Origin: Orychophragmus violaceus | Lineage: Eukaryota > Streptophyta > Magnoliopsida > Brassicales > Brassicaceae | Assembly (NCBI GenBank): GCA_030180135.1 | Contig: CM058231.1 | Coordinates: 28,957,034-29,021,033 of the forward strand | DNA: 64,000 nucleotides | Reading direction: 5' to 3' | Part shown: piece after piece, positions 35,171 to 47,585 of the stretch | Numbering within the stretch: the first letter of the stretch is position 1 | How the letters are laid out: each line of letters begins with the position of its first letter | Translations under genes and position numbers: made by a program | Notes under the pieces: model-generated | What the model saw: only the letters and a program-made list of their open reading frames with translations | What the model was told of the DNA's origin: nothing | The model's database searches: none

Positions 35171-35358
35171 CAGTTGGCGTTTTGCTTAAGGAACCTGAGT
35201 ACATCTTGGCGCGGAAGATGGTGAAGCGTCAAGGTCGAGCTGCTACTATGGTCTTGATCAAATGGAAGTATAAGCAAGAAGATGAGGCTACTTGGGAACT
35301 CCTCTTTGATATTCAGAAGCGCTTTCCTCAGTTCAACCTTGTGGACAAGGTTCTTTGA
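35171..35358 (+). pseudogene. Element A gag-pol C-terminus with chromodomain-like tail
   Basis: This segment completes the polyprotein begun at 13388. Removing element B and one CTCCA copy restores phase exactly (codon split 1+2). It encodes about 61 residues ending at the TGA at 35356-35358, including MVLIKWKYKQEDEATWE. That stretch resembles the core of a chromoviral chromodomain (VLVKWKG..xxxATWE). Such domains tether integrase to marked chromatin. The Athila element has cut the protein between integrase and this tail. Confidence 0.8.
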
Positions 35359-35370
35359 ACAGGGAGGATT

Positions 35371-35685
35371 TGTTATAGGAATAACTGAGTAGCCACGTCA
35401 GCAAGTCAACAAGTCAGAAATGCCACGTCAGAAGGAAGAGCTGGAGTGTTTGTTAATATAGTTGACGACAGTCAACACTTTCTTCTTCATCTGAAAATTT
35501 GTTGTAACAAACTCTCTCTTTCTTTTCTCTGTAATCTGGGATTTGTGAGCTCGTGTTCATCTTGAATCCATTCTACCTTCGTGATTCTAGTCAATTCGGG
35601 TATTGATTCGGTGTTTTATGAACATTGGAATCGTGTTACTTCATTCTTAATCGAATATTCAATTGATCGTGGTTTTACTCTATCA
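35371..35685 (+). repeat. 3' LTR of element A
   Basis: 315 bp, preceded by the purine tract AGGGAGGA (35362-35369) and followed by AATTG (35686-35690), the same as before the 5' LTR. Confidence 0.9.
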
Positions 35686-35690
35686 AATTG

Positions 35691-37735
35691 AAGAGTCAAA
35701 TTTGGTGAATGAGTCGAAGTGGATTCTGGGAGATATGAATCAGCTTTGATCTGTATCTTTTATGGGCTGTAAGATCTTTTCTTACGGTGATCACTGGCGG
35801 TTTATTAAGGTGACTATTTTGGTGTTTACTGGAACTATATTAACTAATATGGTTGGCAACTATGATTATAATCCTTCAGTGGAGAGAGCTGATTCTCTCA
35901 GATTCAGAGGAGATTGCTCTGATCTTACATATATTGTATTGGTGTATGGGGTTTTCAATAATATGAGATGGGAAAATTTTTCTATCTTATTTCCATACAA
36001 GGGGGATTATAGGATCATGAATTATATACGGTATTTGCAGGATTTCTATTATGATAGTAAGCTGGGACATGCTTTATGGGTTAGTTTCTCGTACAGGATC
36101 ACAATTTAATTCATCTCAGAACTCAGAACAAAGAGATATGCTTAATGGGATAGATTTTCATATATCTTTTATCACAGAAATCAGAGCAAAGGTATACGAT
36201 TAATGAACCAGCTACTTGGGAAGGGGGTTCCTTTCTACTCATACAGAATTTAGGACAAATGGACATAATTGAGGTTTCAGATATACGGTTAGGAGTCTTG
36301 ATCTTCTCGGCTATACACTTAAAACAAAGGTTTAATGGAGGATTTTTGGTACAATGGAACTCAGGTTTGACTATCTACATTTTTCAGGATTCTGGTTCCT
36401 TTTCAAGGAACTTTGTAACTATGGCAGTTAGGAATGATTTCACATCGGGTTATATTTTTGGCTCTTACTCTTTGACTTTGTCTATCTATGATATGAATGA
36501 CAAAGAACATTATGCTGTCACAGTTAATATTCATTACTTTCCCCTGACTATCAACTTTGTTTGGGGTCTTGTGTCTGTTACAGAACTTGGTATTTTGTTA
36601 AGCTTTTTGTTGCACATTACGGGCCATGTAAGAGAGTTTGATGTTGTTGACATTTATCTAATTATCTATTTGAGGCTTGTTCTGTTTTGTCCCTTACATC
36701 ATTATACTACTATTATATGTTCATATGGATATAGTTTTTGGTTTCTAGGAACAGAGAAAATGGTATTTATACAGACTTACACTCTTGAGGAAAGTAGTGA
36801 TGAGAATATGATTTGGGGTTTTTTAGTTGATAGCTACTCACTTATGATAGAAAATATTATGATATGTTTGGGTGATAGGAATGAGCATTGGAGCTGGCGT
36901 ATTTGGCTTGTGCTTTATGAATAATATAGGGCGTAATCATATTTTTACACACGCTATGGTCGCTATTAAGGTTCCATTAGTCTGGGTTCAATATGGTACA
37001 CTGATTTTGGCGGTGTTTTCATTTATAGACTATGTTTTACTACATCCACATAACCTTTTGCTTTTCTTTGATGGAGGTGAAAGTGTGGGGAGTTTTGGCG
37101 ATAAGGGATTATGGGTTTGTCTGTTAAGGTTACCAAGACATGTATGGAAGGAAAAAAGAAGGCGAGAACAACAACAATTGGTATGCTCGGTTTTGTTTAT
37201 GGAATGGGAAGATGGAGAAGGTCAACTGCAAGCTTTGTGCCTTGGAGAGAGTAATCAAAAGTGCAAGTATCAAGGTTATATAATGGAATTTTATGGTGCA
37301 GAAGGAAAATATGATCGAGACTGGGGTGGACGAGACGGGAATGGAATATGTTTTGGGAACGAGGTCCTTTTATTAGATATTCTCAACGATGTTTTATGTT
37401 TTAGTTGGGGTATGAGTACTACAAATTCAACACAGTGCAACACTTTTGGTATAAGTTTGATAAAGGTTTACATGAATCAAAGTGTGATGGGAGTTTGTAT
37501 TGGTTTTTAGATCAGTTAAGGATAATGGACAAAAAGGGAATGGAAATTTATTTATTTTACTGGACCAAGGAAGATATGGAGAACATGAATCATGGGATTT
37601 TGTACACAGGAAGGAGATATCAAATAAAAGGCCGGGAGGTTATAAGAAATTATGGGTCGTGTTATCTTTTGTACATGGAACTCGTAAATTCCCAGTGTAT
37701 AGCTGAATGGCACATGCTCAAATATAATTTTTAAT
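35691..37735 (+). other. LINE-2 5' region with unrecognised open frames
   Basis: About 2 kb between the chromovirus 3' end and ORF2 of LINE-2, where ORF1 should be. Open frames occur at 35762..36109 (115 codons), 36259..36924 (221) and 36872..37510 (212). They are rich in Phe, Tyr, Ile and Gly and show no DUF4283 domain or zinc knuckle that I can see. The base composition is T- and G-rich on this strand. They may be a heavily mutated ORF1 or a noncoding 5' region. I assign no function. Confidence 0.4.
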
Positions 37736-40700
37736 ATGCGGATCATAAACTGGAATTATAAAGGATTATGGAGCAACTGGACAATTGGTTTTTTGAGGGA
37801 GAGTGTATAAGAATAAACCGGAATTTTTGTTTCTTTCTGAAACAAAGCAACAATATTCTTTTAAACAAAAATTTATGGGTCATTTCGGATACGATAAACT
37901 TTATACGGTGAAGCCAAGGGGCGCAAGCGGGGGACTTACCTTATATTATTATGATACATCTAATGTGAATATCTTGTACGCTAGCAATAGGATTATTGAT
38001 ATTGAGGCGGACTTACAAGGGCAAAGAGTATCAATATCTTTTGTTTATGGTGACCCAGTACAGAAGCTACAAGATCAAGTATGGGAGAGGTTGGCTTGTA
38101 TCGGTGTGATCAGGACTACACCGTGGTTTCTTATTGGAGATTTCTATGGGATTACAGGAAACCATGAGAAACAAGGGGGATCAGTACGTCAGGCATCGAC
38201 ATTTGTCTATTTTAATAATATGATACATGACTGTGGTTTGATAGAATTTCCGTCATTGGGGGATTCTCTTTCATGGAGAGGTCGTAGAGGAAATCAATTG
38301 GTACGATGCAAACTGGACAGGGCACTAGCTAACGAGGATTGGCATACAATCTTCCCTTGTTCATTTGTTGAATACCCAGGAATGATTGGCTCGGATCATT
38401 GTCCGATAGTAGCCACTATTGAGGACAAGATTCAAAAGAGAAGGAATCAGTTTCGATTTGATAAACGATGGGTGGGTAAAGATGGTTTGATGGACACTAT
38501 TAAGCTAGGATGGTAAGGATCACATAATCGTAATGGTATAGATTTCCTTACAAAGATTGGCAGATGCCGACACGAATTATCAAAATGGAGGAAGAACAAT
38601 CTTTCATATGGAAAGGAGAAAATAAACGAGTTGCAAAGAGCTCTGGATGAGGTTCAAAAGGATGATAACAGAACACAAGTCGAGGTGAAGGAAATTACAG
38701 AAAAACTGAAGGAGGCTTACAAAGATGAAGAGCAATTTTGGCAAACAGAAGAGTATGAATTTGTGGCATACATCACGAGACAGATACACGAAATTCTTTT
38801 TCGCCTTGACTAAACAAAGGCGAGCGAGGAATCGCATTGTTGGGCTCCATAATTCAGAAGGAGAATGGGTAACGAAAGAACAAGAGGTTGAAAGTATGGT
38901 TGTAGGATACTTTGAAGATTTGTTTACCTCGAGTAGTTCATATTTTTTTTGAAGATTTCTTACAGTAGATTCTGGTATCAATTACAACACAAATGAATGA
39001 AAAACCTATAGTTGCTTCTACAAGAGGAGGAGGTCAGGAAAGTTTTGTTTATGATGCATCCAGAAAAGGCCCCGGGTCCGAATGGCATGACAGCATTATT
39101 TTTTCAACAATCGTGGCCGATTGTGAATAATGATATTGTTTGTTTGGTTATAGATTTCTTACAAACTGGGGAGCTTGATCCACGGATCAATATAACAAAT
39201 ATTTGTCTTATTCCAAAGACGGAACGGCCGAGTCGGATGACGGAATTACGGCTTATAAGCCTATGCAATGTAGGTTACAAGATCATATCCAAGGTTATGT
39301 GTCAAAGGCTAAAGGGATTATTACCAAAACTTGTTTCGGAAACGCAATCGGCTTTTGTTGCAGGGAGATTGATTTCAGATAATATACTTATTGCTCAGGA
39401 AATGTTCCATGGTTTAAGGACAAACCCATCATGTAAAAGCAAATTTATGGCAATAAAGACGGATATGAGTAAGGCCTATGATCGGGTTGAATGGACTTTC
39501 ATTGAAAATATATTGAATATAATGGGATTTGCGGTACAATGGGTTGACCGTACAATGAGGTTAAAGTTCTAATTAATGGTCAACCACGAGGTCATATTGT
39601 CCCACAGAGGGGACTTAGACAAGGAGATCCTTTGTCACCATATTTATTCATTTTATGCACGGAAGCACTATTAGCAAATATAAAGAAAGCGGAGAGAGAG
39701 AGAAACAACTAACTGGATTGAAGGTCAAGAAAATGCCCTCCGATCTCACATCTGCTTTTTGCTGATGTAGTTTGTTTTTCTGCAAGGCTGACAAGGATGA
39801 ATGTCAAACGATTTTACGGATTCTTAAAGACTATGAGAGTGCTTCTGGTCAACAAATTTTATTTTCGAAGTTTTCGCTACAATTTGGTCATAAGATTGAT
39901 AACGGAGTCCAGGAAGAGTTGAAGACAATTTTACATATTACAATAGTGGGTGGAATGGGGTCATATTTAGGTATGCCGGAAAGTTTAAATGGTACGAAGA
40001 CACAAATATTCAGTTTTCTTTAAGATAGGCTTCATGGAAAAGTGAATGGTTGGACAACAAAACTACTATCACGAGGAGGGAAAGAGGTCTTGATAAAGGC
40101 AGTGGCTATGGCAATGCCAAATCATGTAATGTCGTGCTATCGGTTGCCTAAAATAGTTACTACAAAATTAACAAGTATTGTTTCAAACTTTTGGTGGAGT
40201 TATGGAGATACAAGAACATGTATGCATTGGAAAGCATGGGACAAATTATGTAGAGATAAAGGAGATGGTGGGATCGGTTTTCGGTCTTTTCAAGATGCTA
40301 ACACTGCTTTCTTAGAATAACAATTGTGGAGACTAATTGAGAAGCTGAATATTCTTTTCTCCAAAGTTTTTAAGGGTAGATACTTTCGGAATACGGATTC
40401 TTTAGATCCGATAAGATCGTACTCACCATCCTATGGGTGGAGGAGTATTATCTCATCTAGATCTCTGGTTAAAAAAAGTACTAATTAAGAGGGTGGGAAC
40501 ATGGGAGACTATTTCAATATAGAATGATCCTTGGATACCAGCCTATCGCCCGAGACCAGCAATTCAAAAACCTAACGTTACGCATAATATTTACACGGTG
40601 GACCAGTTGATTGATCATCAAAACCAAGTGTGGAGTAACCAGCTAATGGAGATGATTATTGAACCTGAGGATGTGTGTCTGATTATCAGTATTCCGTTCA

Positions 40701-41766
40701 GTCGCCTTAATCGACCAGATTCGATAGGATGGCATCACACAAGGTCGGGGAGATACACGGTTAGATCGGGCTACCATACAGAAAGGGAATTTCCAGGAAA
40801 CAAAGAGGTTCTTCCTGTTTTGGGACCAAATGTCAAGAGTTTACAAGCTTATTCGTGGAAAGTAATATGTCTACCTAAACTACGACATTTTATTTGGCAA
40901 GTAATCTCGGGATGCTTACCGGTAACAAGAAATTTGAAGGCCAGGGGAATAAAATGTGATACGCAATGTGTGCAGTGTGGAATAGAGGATGAGTCAATAA
41001 ACCATGTTATGTTCGAATGCCCACCAGCATTACAGAATTGGGCTTTGTCTTCAATTCCAACTAACCCGAAATCTTTTCCATCATCATCGATTTTTACAAA
41101 CATGAATTATTTATTTTGGAGATTACCTTCGGATTATAATACTAGTAGTTATCCTTGGATTTTGTGGTATATTTGGAAAAGCAGGAATGATATGATCTAC
41201 AATCACATCGATAGAAGCCCCCAAGAGACCTTGAGGATGGCTGAAACAGAATATTCAACATGGGAGACTGCAAAATCACTTGAGGTTAAGGAACTGGTAG
41301 GAAACATTGGAGGGTCAATAAAAGTTGGACATGATTGGGTTCAAGATGGTCAATGGTGCTATGTAGATGGATCCTGAAAAGAAGGAGAATCATTCTCAGG
41401 ACAAGGATGGTATAGATGTAATGAGGCTGGAGAAAATGTTATGATGGGATCAATGAATATCAGGACAAGCTAGTGTCGGAATTCGAAGCCTTAATTTGGG
41501 CAATGTAATGCATGAAGGATTTAAGGCGCACACATATTACATTTGCAACTGATTGTTCAGAATTGGTTAGGATAGTGTCAGAACTAGAAGAATGGTCAGC
41601 TCTCTCGATTCACTTAGAGAAGTACGAAAGAAGGAAAGCATACTTTACAACATTTGATCTCAAGCACATATCTCGCACGCGAAATTTGATGGCAGGTAAG
41701 CTAACACGGAATGCTCGGTTAAGATCGCCAGAGAGTCTTCATGTTGGTTCGGAGCCACCAACTTGA
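37736..41766 (+). pseudogene. LINE-2 ORF2: endonuclease, reverse transcriptase, zf-RVT, RNase H-like
   Basis: The ATG at 37736 begins MRIINWNYKGL, matching the WNCRGL start of plant LINE endonucleases. A frameshift near 37800 leads into 37803..38516 (FLFLSETK; IGDFYGI; SDHCPIVA). Reverse transcriptase starts at 39012 (HPEKAPGPNGM; ETQSAFVAGRLISDNI; IKTDMSKAYDRVEW). It continues after a shift near 39570 (QRGLRQGDPLSPYLF). The catalytic box reads FADV instead of FADD near 39762. The zf-RVT region lies about 40850-41040 (CVQCGIEDESINHVMFEC). An RNase H-like domain ends the ORF (YVDGS, then stop; FATDCSELV). At least six stops or shifts make it inactive. Confidence 0.8.
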
Positions 41767-41812
41767 ATTATAGAGAGATAGGTTATATTTTGTATGTTGT
41801 TGATAAAAAAAA

Positions 41813-41826
41813 AAAGTGGCTAAAGA
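41813..41826. repeat. Target-site duplication of LINE-2, right copy
   Basis: AAAGTGGCTAAAGA following the poly(A) run at 41805-41815. It matches 12774-12787; the exact left edge is ambiguous because of the A run. Confidence 0.75.
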
Positions 41827-43039
41827 AAAATGATTTACGAGAAGTAGAGATACTTTAACTGATAGACATATTTCTATGCTAAGAATTTTAGTTTGGTTAT
41901 TAATGGTTGTGTACTTGTGTTATTTCATGTCTTATTAATAATGCTACGATTAACTTTAATATTTTAATAGTATATCATTGACATTAACATAACTTGTTTT
42001 TATATCAGCATGCTTCTAAATACCCTAAATCAAATATTGATTTATTCGTATGAAAACTAATGTTCAGACCTATTAGAAAAATGTTATATAGAATCTTAAT
42101 TATGTGGTAGTCATAGATAGAAATAAAAATGATAAAATATATTATTAGTATTATTATTATAATATAATTTTCAGTTATTTAAAAAGTAAAATTTTAGGTC
42201 TAGTTTAAATAATTTTTCAATTAGGATTGTATATATATCAAGTTATTATCTCATATACAATGGTATATTTAAAATCAAAATTGTGTATGCTTGGTAGGAT
42301 CAACCATATTTTAATACATATTATATATTATCTAGATATAATAAACATGGCTTAGGACATATATGTTTTCCTATTTTTTAAATATGAAAAAAAAATCAGA
42401 TAATGAAACAAAAAAAGTAAATGTATGAAGCCAAATATTCACCGATTTATTTTAGGCTTCGAAAATACTCCTACTTCCATATTACTTTTCATAGAATTTC
42501 AGACCTGGTTGATATTCTGAGAGTTCTATACTAAAAATTTGAATTCAATTTAGTAAGACCATGTTACTTTAGCACATGTCGGGATTGCGACCGCGACTGT
42601 GATTTATTGTTTATTTCACAGTCATACGATTGATCGCTGCAACGAATCACATATATTTTATTTGTCTATTGTGCGACCGATTGTTGTGATGATCATAAGA
42701 TTGTTCTCTTTATGTCGTGTGACTAATCGTTTTATTAATCTTAAAGTTGTTCTTTTGTTATCGTTGCGATTTACTTTTTAAAATTTAATAAATATAATTT
42801 AATATTTTGTTTATTTTTATTTTTAGTGATGATTTAGTTTAGCTCTCGTGACAAAATTATAAACTAAATGGGATGAATGCATAATAAATTTGTAAATAAA
42901 AGTCACACAAAATGCAATACGATTAAGAAAAGTATAAAAAATATAAACAAAAGTTATAAATTACATAATAAAGCAAATAAAACAAAGTCATAAAATAGAA
43001 TTTAAAACCAAACAACTAATAAGGTAGTCGACATTCTCT
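41827..43039. other. AT-rich intergenic DNA
   Basis: About 1.2 kb, very AT-rich, with no gene. A short GC-richer stretch near 42584-42600 (TTGCGACCGCGACTGTG) resembles the terminal part of some plant DNA transposons. A partly similar inverted stretch lies near 47190-47210. I could not establish that they belong together. Confidence 0.4.
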
Positions 43040-44044
43040 ACTCATCTCACTTGTGATGGTGTCACGCAAAACTTCCATAGCTCTATCACCGATCGGCTCA
43101 TATAAAATATGTCTATTACCACCATTACAATCATCGTCATCATTATTACCATAATTACCATCATCACCATGAGTTTGATATTCTTATGTTCCCTACCAGC
43201 GTAAAAAATCATAATCCTCTCGTTGTGAATCACATATGAAGTTGTGTAGTAATATCGTTGAAGTTATCCACTTATTCAAACCATATTTTGGATGCTTACG
43301 GTCAAAAATTATCCAATTTCTTTTCATACTTCAAATGTTCACTTAATCACTATCTGCAAACCTGAATGCCTTTGGTTAAACAACTCTTGCATGTTTGTAG
43401 GCAGACCTCCTCTAACAAATTGATCAAGATGATATCTAGTCCTAGGATGCGGACAAATATACCCTTTACAAGAGAGATATCTGAAATCAAAAAGATAATA
43501 CTTTCCATTTGAGGGATGTGAAAAAGAATGTTCATTGCTCGCACAGTGAGTCAATACCTTTGTATGTATGCTCTACATGGTACACCAACATATGTATATA
43601 TGAACTTTAATCGAAGTTACATATAGAAAATACTTCATTGTAGGATCATGGTCATACCTCTATATGCTTTTGCATTTCGGCTAGGGGGAAAGTTGAGACA
43701 TGAGTTCCATCAACTGCTCCAACACAATCCTTAAAAAAATGGATAATATCGATTATTATTTTTCAAAGTTAGGTTTACTCTTGTGAACTCACATTTTTCT
43801 GGTTTTAATGGATATGCTGGAAACGTTAGGAAAACAATCAAAACCTCATCAACCTTGCTTTTAAATGTATCCAATGACCTCTGATATCTTTGATTCATCC
43901 GTAAAATAGCATAACATTGATGATCTGATCCATTCATAAGTTGTTGAACATGACACCTTCATGCACCTTGATGTGTTCTATATATGGATCAATCTTTCCA
44001 GATTAAGCATATTCAGTTCATAAAAATCATCATCATCCAACATC
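43040..44044 (-). pseudogene. PIF/Harbinger transposase remnant
   Basis: Minus-strand pieces of a HARBI1-like DDE transposase. At about 43700-43731 is DCVGAVDGTHV, the canonical block with the first catalytic Asp. At about 43350-43515 is GKYYLFDFRYLSCKGYICP and then RTRYHL...ELFNQRHSGLQIVIK. That block carries the second Asp, but Lys and a stop replace the expected third acid (VIER). Upstream, 43937 to 43731 holds QRYQRSLDTFKSKVDEVL, from the helix before the catalytic region. The C-terminal part at 43042..43233 has been expanded by an imperfect ATT/ATC trinucleotide run (about 43115-43175). Several frame breaks are present, and terminal repeats were not identified. Confidence 0.7.
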
Positions 44045-47000
44045 CTGCTAAGGATCTACTAGACAAACGACGAAAATCGTAGTAAAGTCACAAACTCAAA
44101 GAAACGTGTATAATCTAACCAAAAACAACATACATATTCATAATCCAAGTATTAAAAATAACATATCATATTCATAAACAAGTACTAAAAACATCATATC
44201 ATTTCCTAACCAAAGTACTTAATAAAACAAAACAAAACAAAACAAGTCACAAAATCAAATCAATCATCAAGTTTTCTTCCAGTCATGTTCTCCAAATAGC
44301 TTAATTTTTCTTTGTCACTATGGAAACACTATGACTAAATTATCTAAAAGATGATCAATTGTTGCATTGTTGAATACTGACCACTAGCTCACTCCATGCA
44401 AATTATTAAAAATTCCCACGACATGTCTTACACTAGATCGATCACCACACTCTACCATATGTTCCACTAATGTATTCCTATGCTCGAGAATGACATTGCG
44501 TGCATCACTAGTTATAGGATTAAAAATGATCAAATAATGGTGATTGGTGAGTGGAGTAAGAATATAGTTATTACTATACATGGCAAAGAAAAATATATAA
44601 CTAGACCGGACATTGACCAAACAGTATCCTAAAAAAAGTTGTTGAATCAACCATGCATTGGAAAAATTTGATCATTATCTCGAAGCTTAAAATTCCTGAG
44701 TAAAACACATAAACAGTGTTGTCGTATTCAATCATATACTGGAGCATTTTTTAATTCTTAAAATGACATTGCTTAATAGTCTATTATAACTAAATCCTCA
44801 TATCTTTCTCACAAACAGAACCTACAAGAACCAAAATATTTCACCATTCTTTTTACATTGAAGTGAGCTATTAAGAATTTAGAAGAAACATCAACACTGC
44901 CACTCAAGAAAACAAAACAAATACCATTGGAAAAAATAGTAGAAAAGTACATAAAGGAAACCAAAGAGAAACTCTTTAGTGAAAACATCAACTTTATGAC
45001 ATTTCATGTGAAATATCAAATCGTTTCAGCATATATTTCCATGTGAAATCCAGAACAAACCTTAAATCTGAACCACAAATCACTACATTGATCCACAACT
45101 TAATCCTTTAGCCTAAAAGATGGAGAGAGAAAGCAACGGTTTTTACCTTTAAACCTCTGATCGAGATGTAGATCCCCACGCTTTGTTTTCTAGTTGTTGA
45201 TTTTCTGTGAAGATGGGAGATACGATTATTGGAGAAGATAAGAGGAGAACATAAGATTATGTTAAGTTTTTTTTTGTTATTCTAATAAAGAACAAGTATG
45301 TTTTTGTCATTTTGCATAACAATCACAAATTTTAAAAATCAACAATTTGATTTTCAATCCCAAAAAAACTAGAGGGATGAGGTTAGGTCCATGGTCAACG
45401 CCCAATTTTGAAAATTAAAATTTATAAGAGTTTTTAAAAACATTTAATGTTAAAACTTAAAAGGTCTACAATTGTTTTTTCGCATATACAAAGTTAAATA
45501 ATATATTAAAATTGGATCAATGTATTTACCATATAATAATATAAAATAAAAAATATGTTCATATTGGGAAGTACTTGACAAATAAAACCATGAGAACATG
45601 CATTTTGATGGCTTAAAAGTTAGAAAATATATATAATGATTCAGTCCAAAATATGTGTATAAAAGGAACTGATCGGTTCCATGATGAAACCAAAAGTTAA
45701 ATTGAATACTCGATGAGATATATGAGGGTTTAATTTGTTTCAATCAATTATTTTTAGTTCTTTCTAAATCATATCTTTGTAAGCCTGATATGGTTCGGTA
45801 AAATTAAATTAAATTAAACTATTTAGAAATTAATTAAAAATAATGTAAAAGAAAATACTAAAGATTCGCAAATAATGTTTTTGTTTATTCTAATATTATT
45901 ATGATTACGAATGGTGTATTGTAATTAAATAATGAGTCATGAACATGGATATAATCAATTTGGGCAAATTGTGATGTAGTTAATAATTTGATCACATATG
46001 GCCTCTGGAATAAAACATAGTAAAATTGTTGTAATTGCATAATGACAGTAAATGTGATAGACTCAAAAATCTTGTTTCTCATTAGTGGATTTCTTTTTTT
46101 ATAACAGTCTTCAACTTGTCTACTAATTCAAATGCATGGTTTTCCATTTTTGACACAAGTATTATGTGCATAGTCTTGTAATTATTATGAGCATTCAAAC
46201 ATACTAACTCCATGACTTTTGTATCATAAATATTAATAGTATATTTGTCATGCACAATAATCTTTCCATTTTAGGATTATTATTCAAAAGATTTGAGCTA
46301 GTTTAATAAAAATATTAGTATTTAAATTTTTCAATTAAATTATTTTATATAGAAAGATAAAAGTCTAGCATTTTATCATCACTTTAATGATTTCATCAAA
46401 GATAAATTTGTAAAAGAGTTTTATTCTAAAGCTTATTTATATATATTCATGTTTGACAAAACATTGTATAAAATCCGTTCAAGTATTTTAGAATTTCAGT
46501 TTGGGTTCGATTCGGTTCCATCTGAGTTCAAATCGGGTTCGGACACCCAAAAATGTATAAAGTTGGTTGAAATTAAATAAAATTTGGTTAAATTTTGATA
46601 ATTATAACATTAGAATTTTAGTATATTTAAGTTATTTTTATTATTTTGATTATTTGGTCTTCAAATAACTGATAACTTCGGATTTATAATTGTAATCTTG
46701 GATATTTGAGTTATTTTAAATCTATATATAATTAATATTTTAAATATATAATTATATTTTGGGTTGATTTGGGTTTGGATTCGTTTCTTCGGATATAGAA
46801 GTCTAAGACCTGTTCGGATATTTTATCGATTCTAAGTTCGATTCGGTACCACTTTTGTGGATTGGGTTTAGTTCGGATCTTCGGACCCGGATATTTTGCA
46901 TATCCATAAAGTTGTATAGATTAGTTAAATTAAAAATGTGATTTTTATAAAAAGTTTTGGATATTTAAATTAAATAATAACAATTTAAATATTAAAATAA

Positions 47001-47585
47001 AAAACGCTCACGAACCGCACCTTATTTGAACCCAAAGTAAAAGTAAATGCGTTATTTGACAACCGTGAACAAACAAAAAAAAAACTAAGTTGATAAGTGT
47101 GTTTTTATAAAAAAAAAATACTCTTTATAATTTTTTTATTGCTTGAATGGTAACATTTATAAAATATCACATGCGTATTAAGAAACCATACCGCACCGCG
47201 TTCGCAATTAACTGCTTAAATGGCACCAAACCTAATATTATAATTTTTTTAAGGAAGCTTTGTCCATCTATTACATCAACTTTCCATAATTGATTCATCT
47301 TATAATTTTTTCCACAACATCATTTAAATAAAAACTAATATATAATAAATTATTTAATTTAATTTAGTTAATTAAAAATCATTGAAACGTAAATATAATA
47401 AATTTAATTTTAATTTAGAATTTTATAAATATATAAATATTATAAAAAATATATTTTATATTTTTGCGTAATAAATTAATAAATATAATTAAATCTTAAT
47501 ACAAGTAAAAGTACCAAATTATAACATGATAAAAACATTTTTAAATAATTAAAAACAAAGAACAAATTTTTTTTTTTTACAGTTT
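44045..47585. other. AT-rich intergenic DNA with old repeat fragments
   Basis: About 3.5 kb with no supported gene. A minus-strand frame of 88 codons (44384..44650) has no recognisable domain. The stretch 46485-46910 contains several GGTTCGGAT/GATTCGGTT-type words, as in degraded crucifer repeats. The remainder is simple AT-rich sequence. Confidence 0.4.

Larger units (their letters stand above)
13041..35685 (+). mobile_element. Element A: chromodomain-type Ty3/gypsy retrotransposon
   Basis: 315-bp LTRs (13041..13355 and 35371..35685) are flanked by AATTG. The primer-binding site is next to the 5' LTR, and a purine tract (AGGGAGGA) lies before the 3' LTR. Without its guest the element is about 5.2 kb and holds one long gag-pol frame ending in a chromodomain-like tail. 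Short LTRs plus a chromodomain fit the plant chromovirus group, possibly the Reina lineage (inference). It is split by the Athila element inserted at 17748. The two LTRs differ at about 5 of 315 positions by eye. Confidence 0.9.
12788..41812 (+). mobile_element. LINE-2: outermost element of the nest, L1-type LINE
   Basis: The 14-bp duplication AAAGTGGCTAAAGA lies at 12774-12787 and again at 41813-41826, directly after a poly(A) run. It brackets a plus-strand LINE interrupted by the chromovirus at 13041..35685. The LINE itself is 12788..13040 plus 35686..41812, about 6.4 kb. Its ORF2 (37736..41766) carries endonuclease, reverse transcriptase, zf-RVT and an RNase H-like tail. The 5' segment continues straight across the chromovirus target duplication (AATTG at 13036-13040 and 35686-35690). 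The exact end of the left duplication is ambiguous by a few A residues. Confidence 0.8.

Noticed and set aside
44384..44650. 88-codon frame as a second Harbinger (Myb-like) ORF
   Set aside because: It follows the transposase remnant at a plausible distance but shows no Myb/SANT tryptophan pattern, so it is left unassigned.
42584..47210. One large DNA transposon spanning the Harbinger remnant, from the GCGACCGCGA and GCGTTCGCAA stretches
   Set aside because: The two ends match inverted over only about ten bases and no target duplication was seen.
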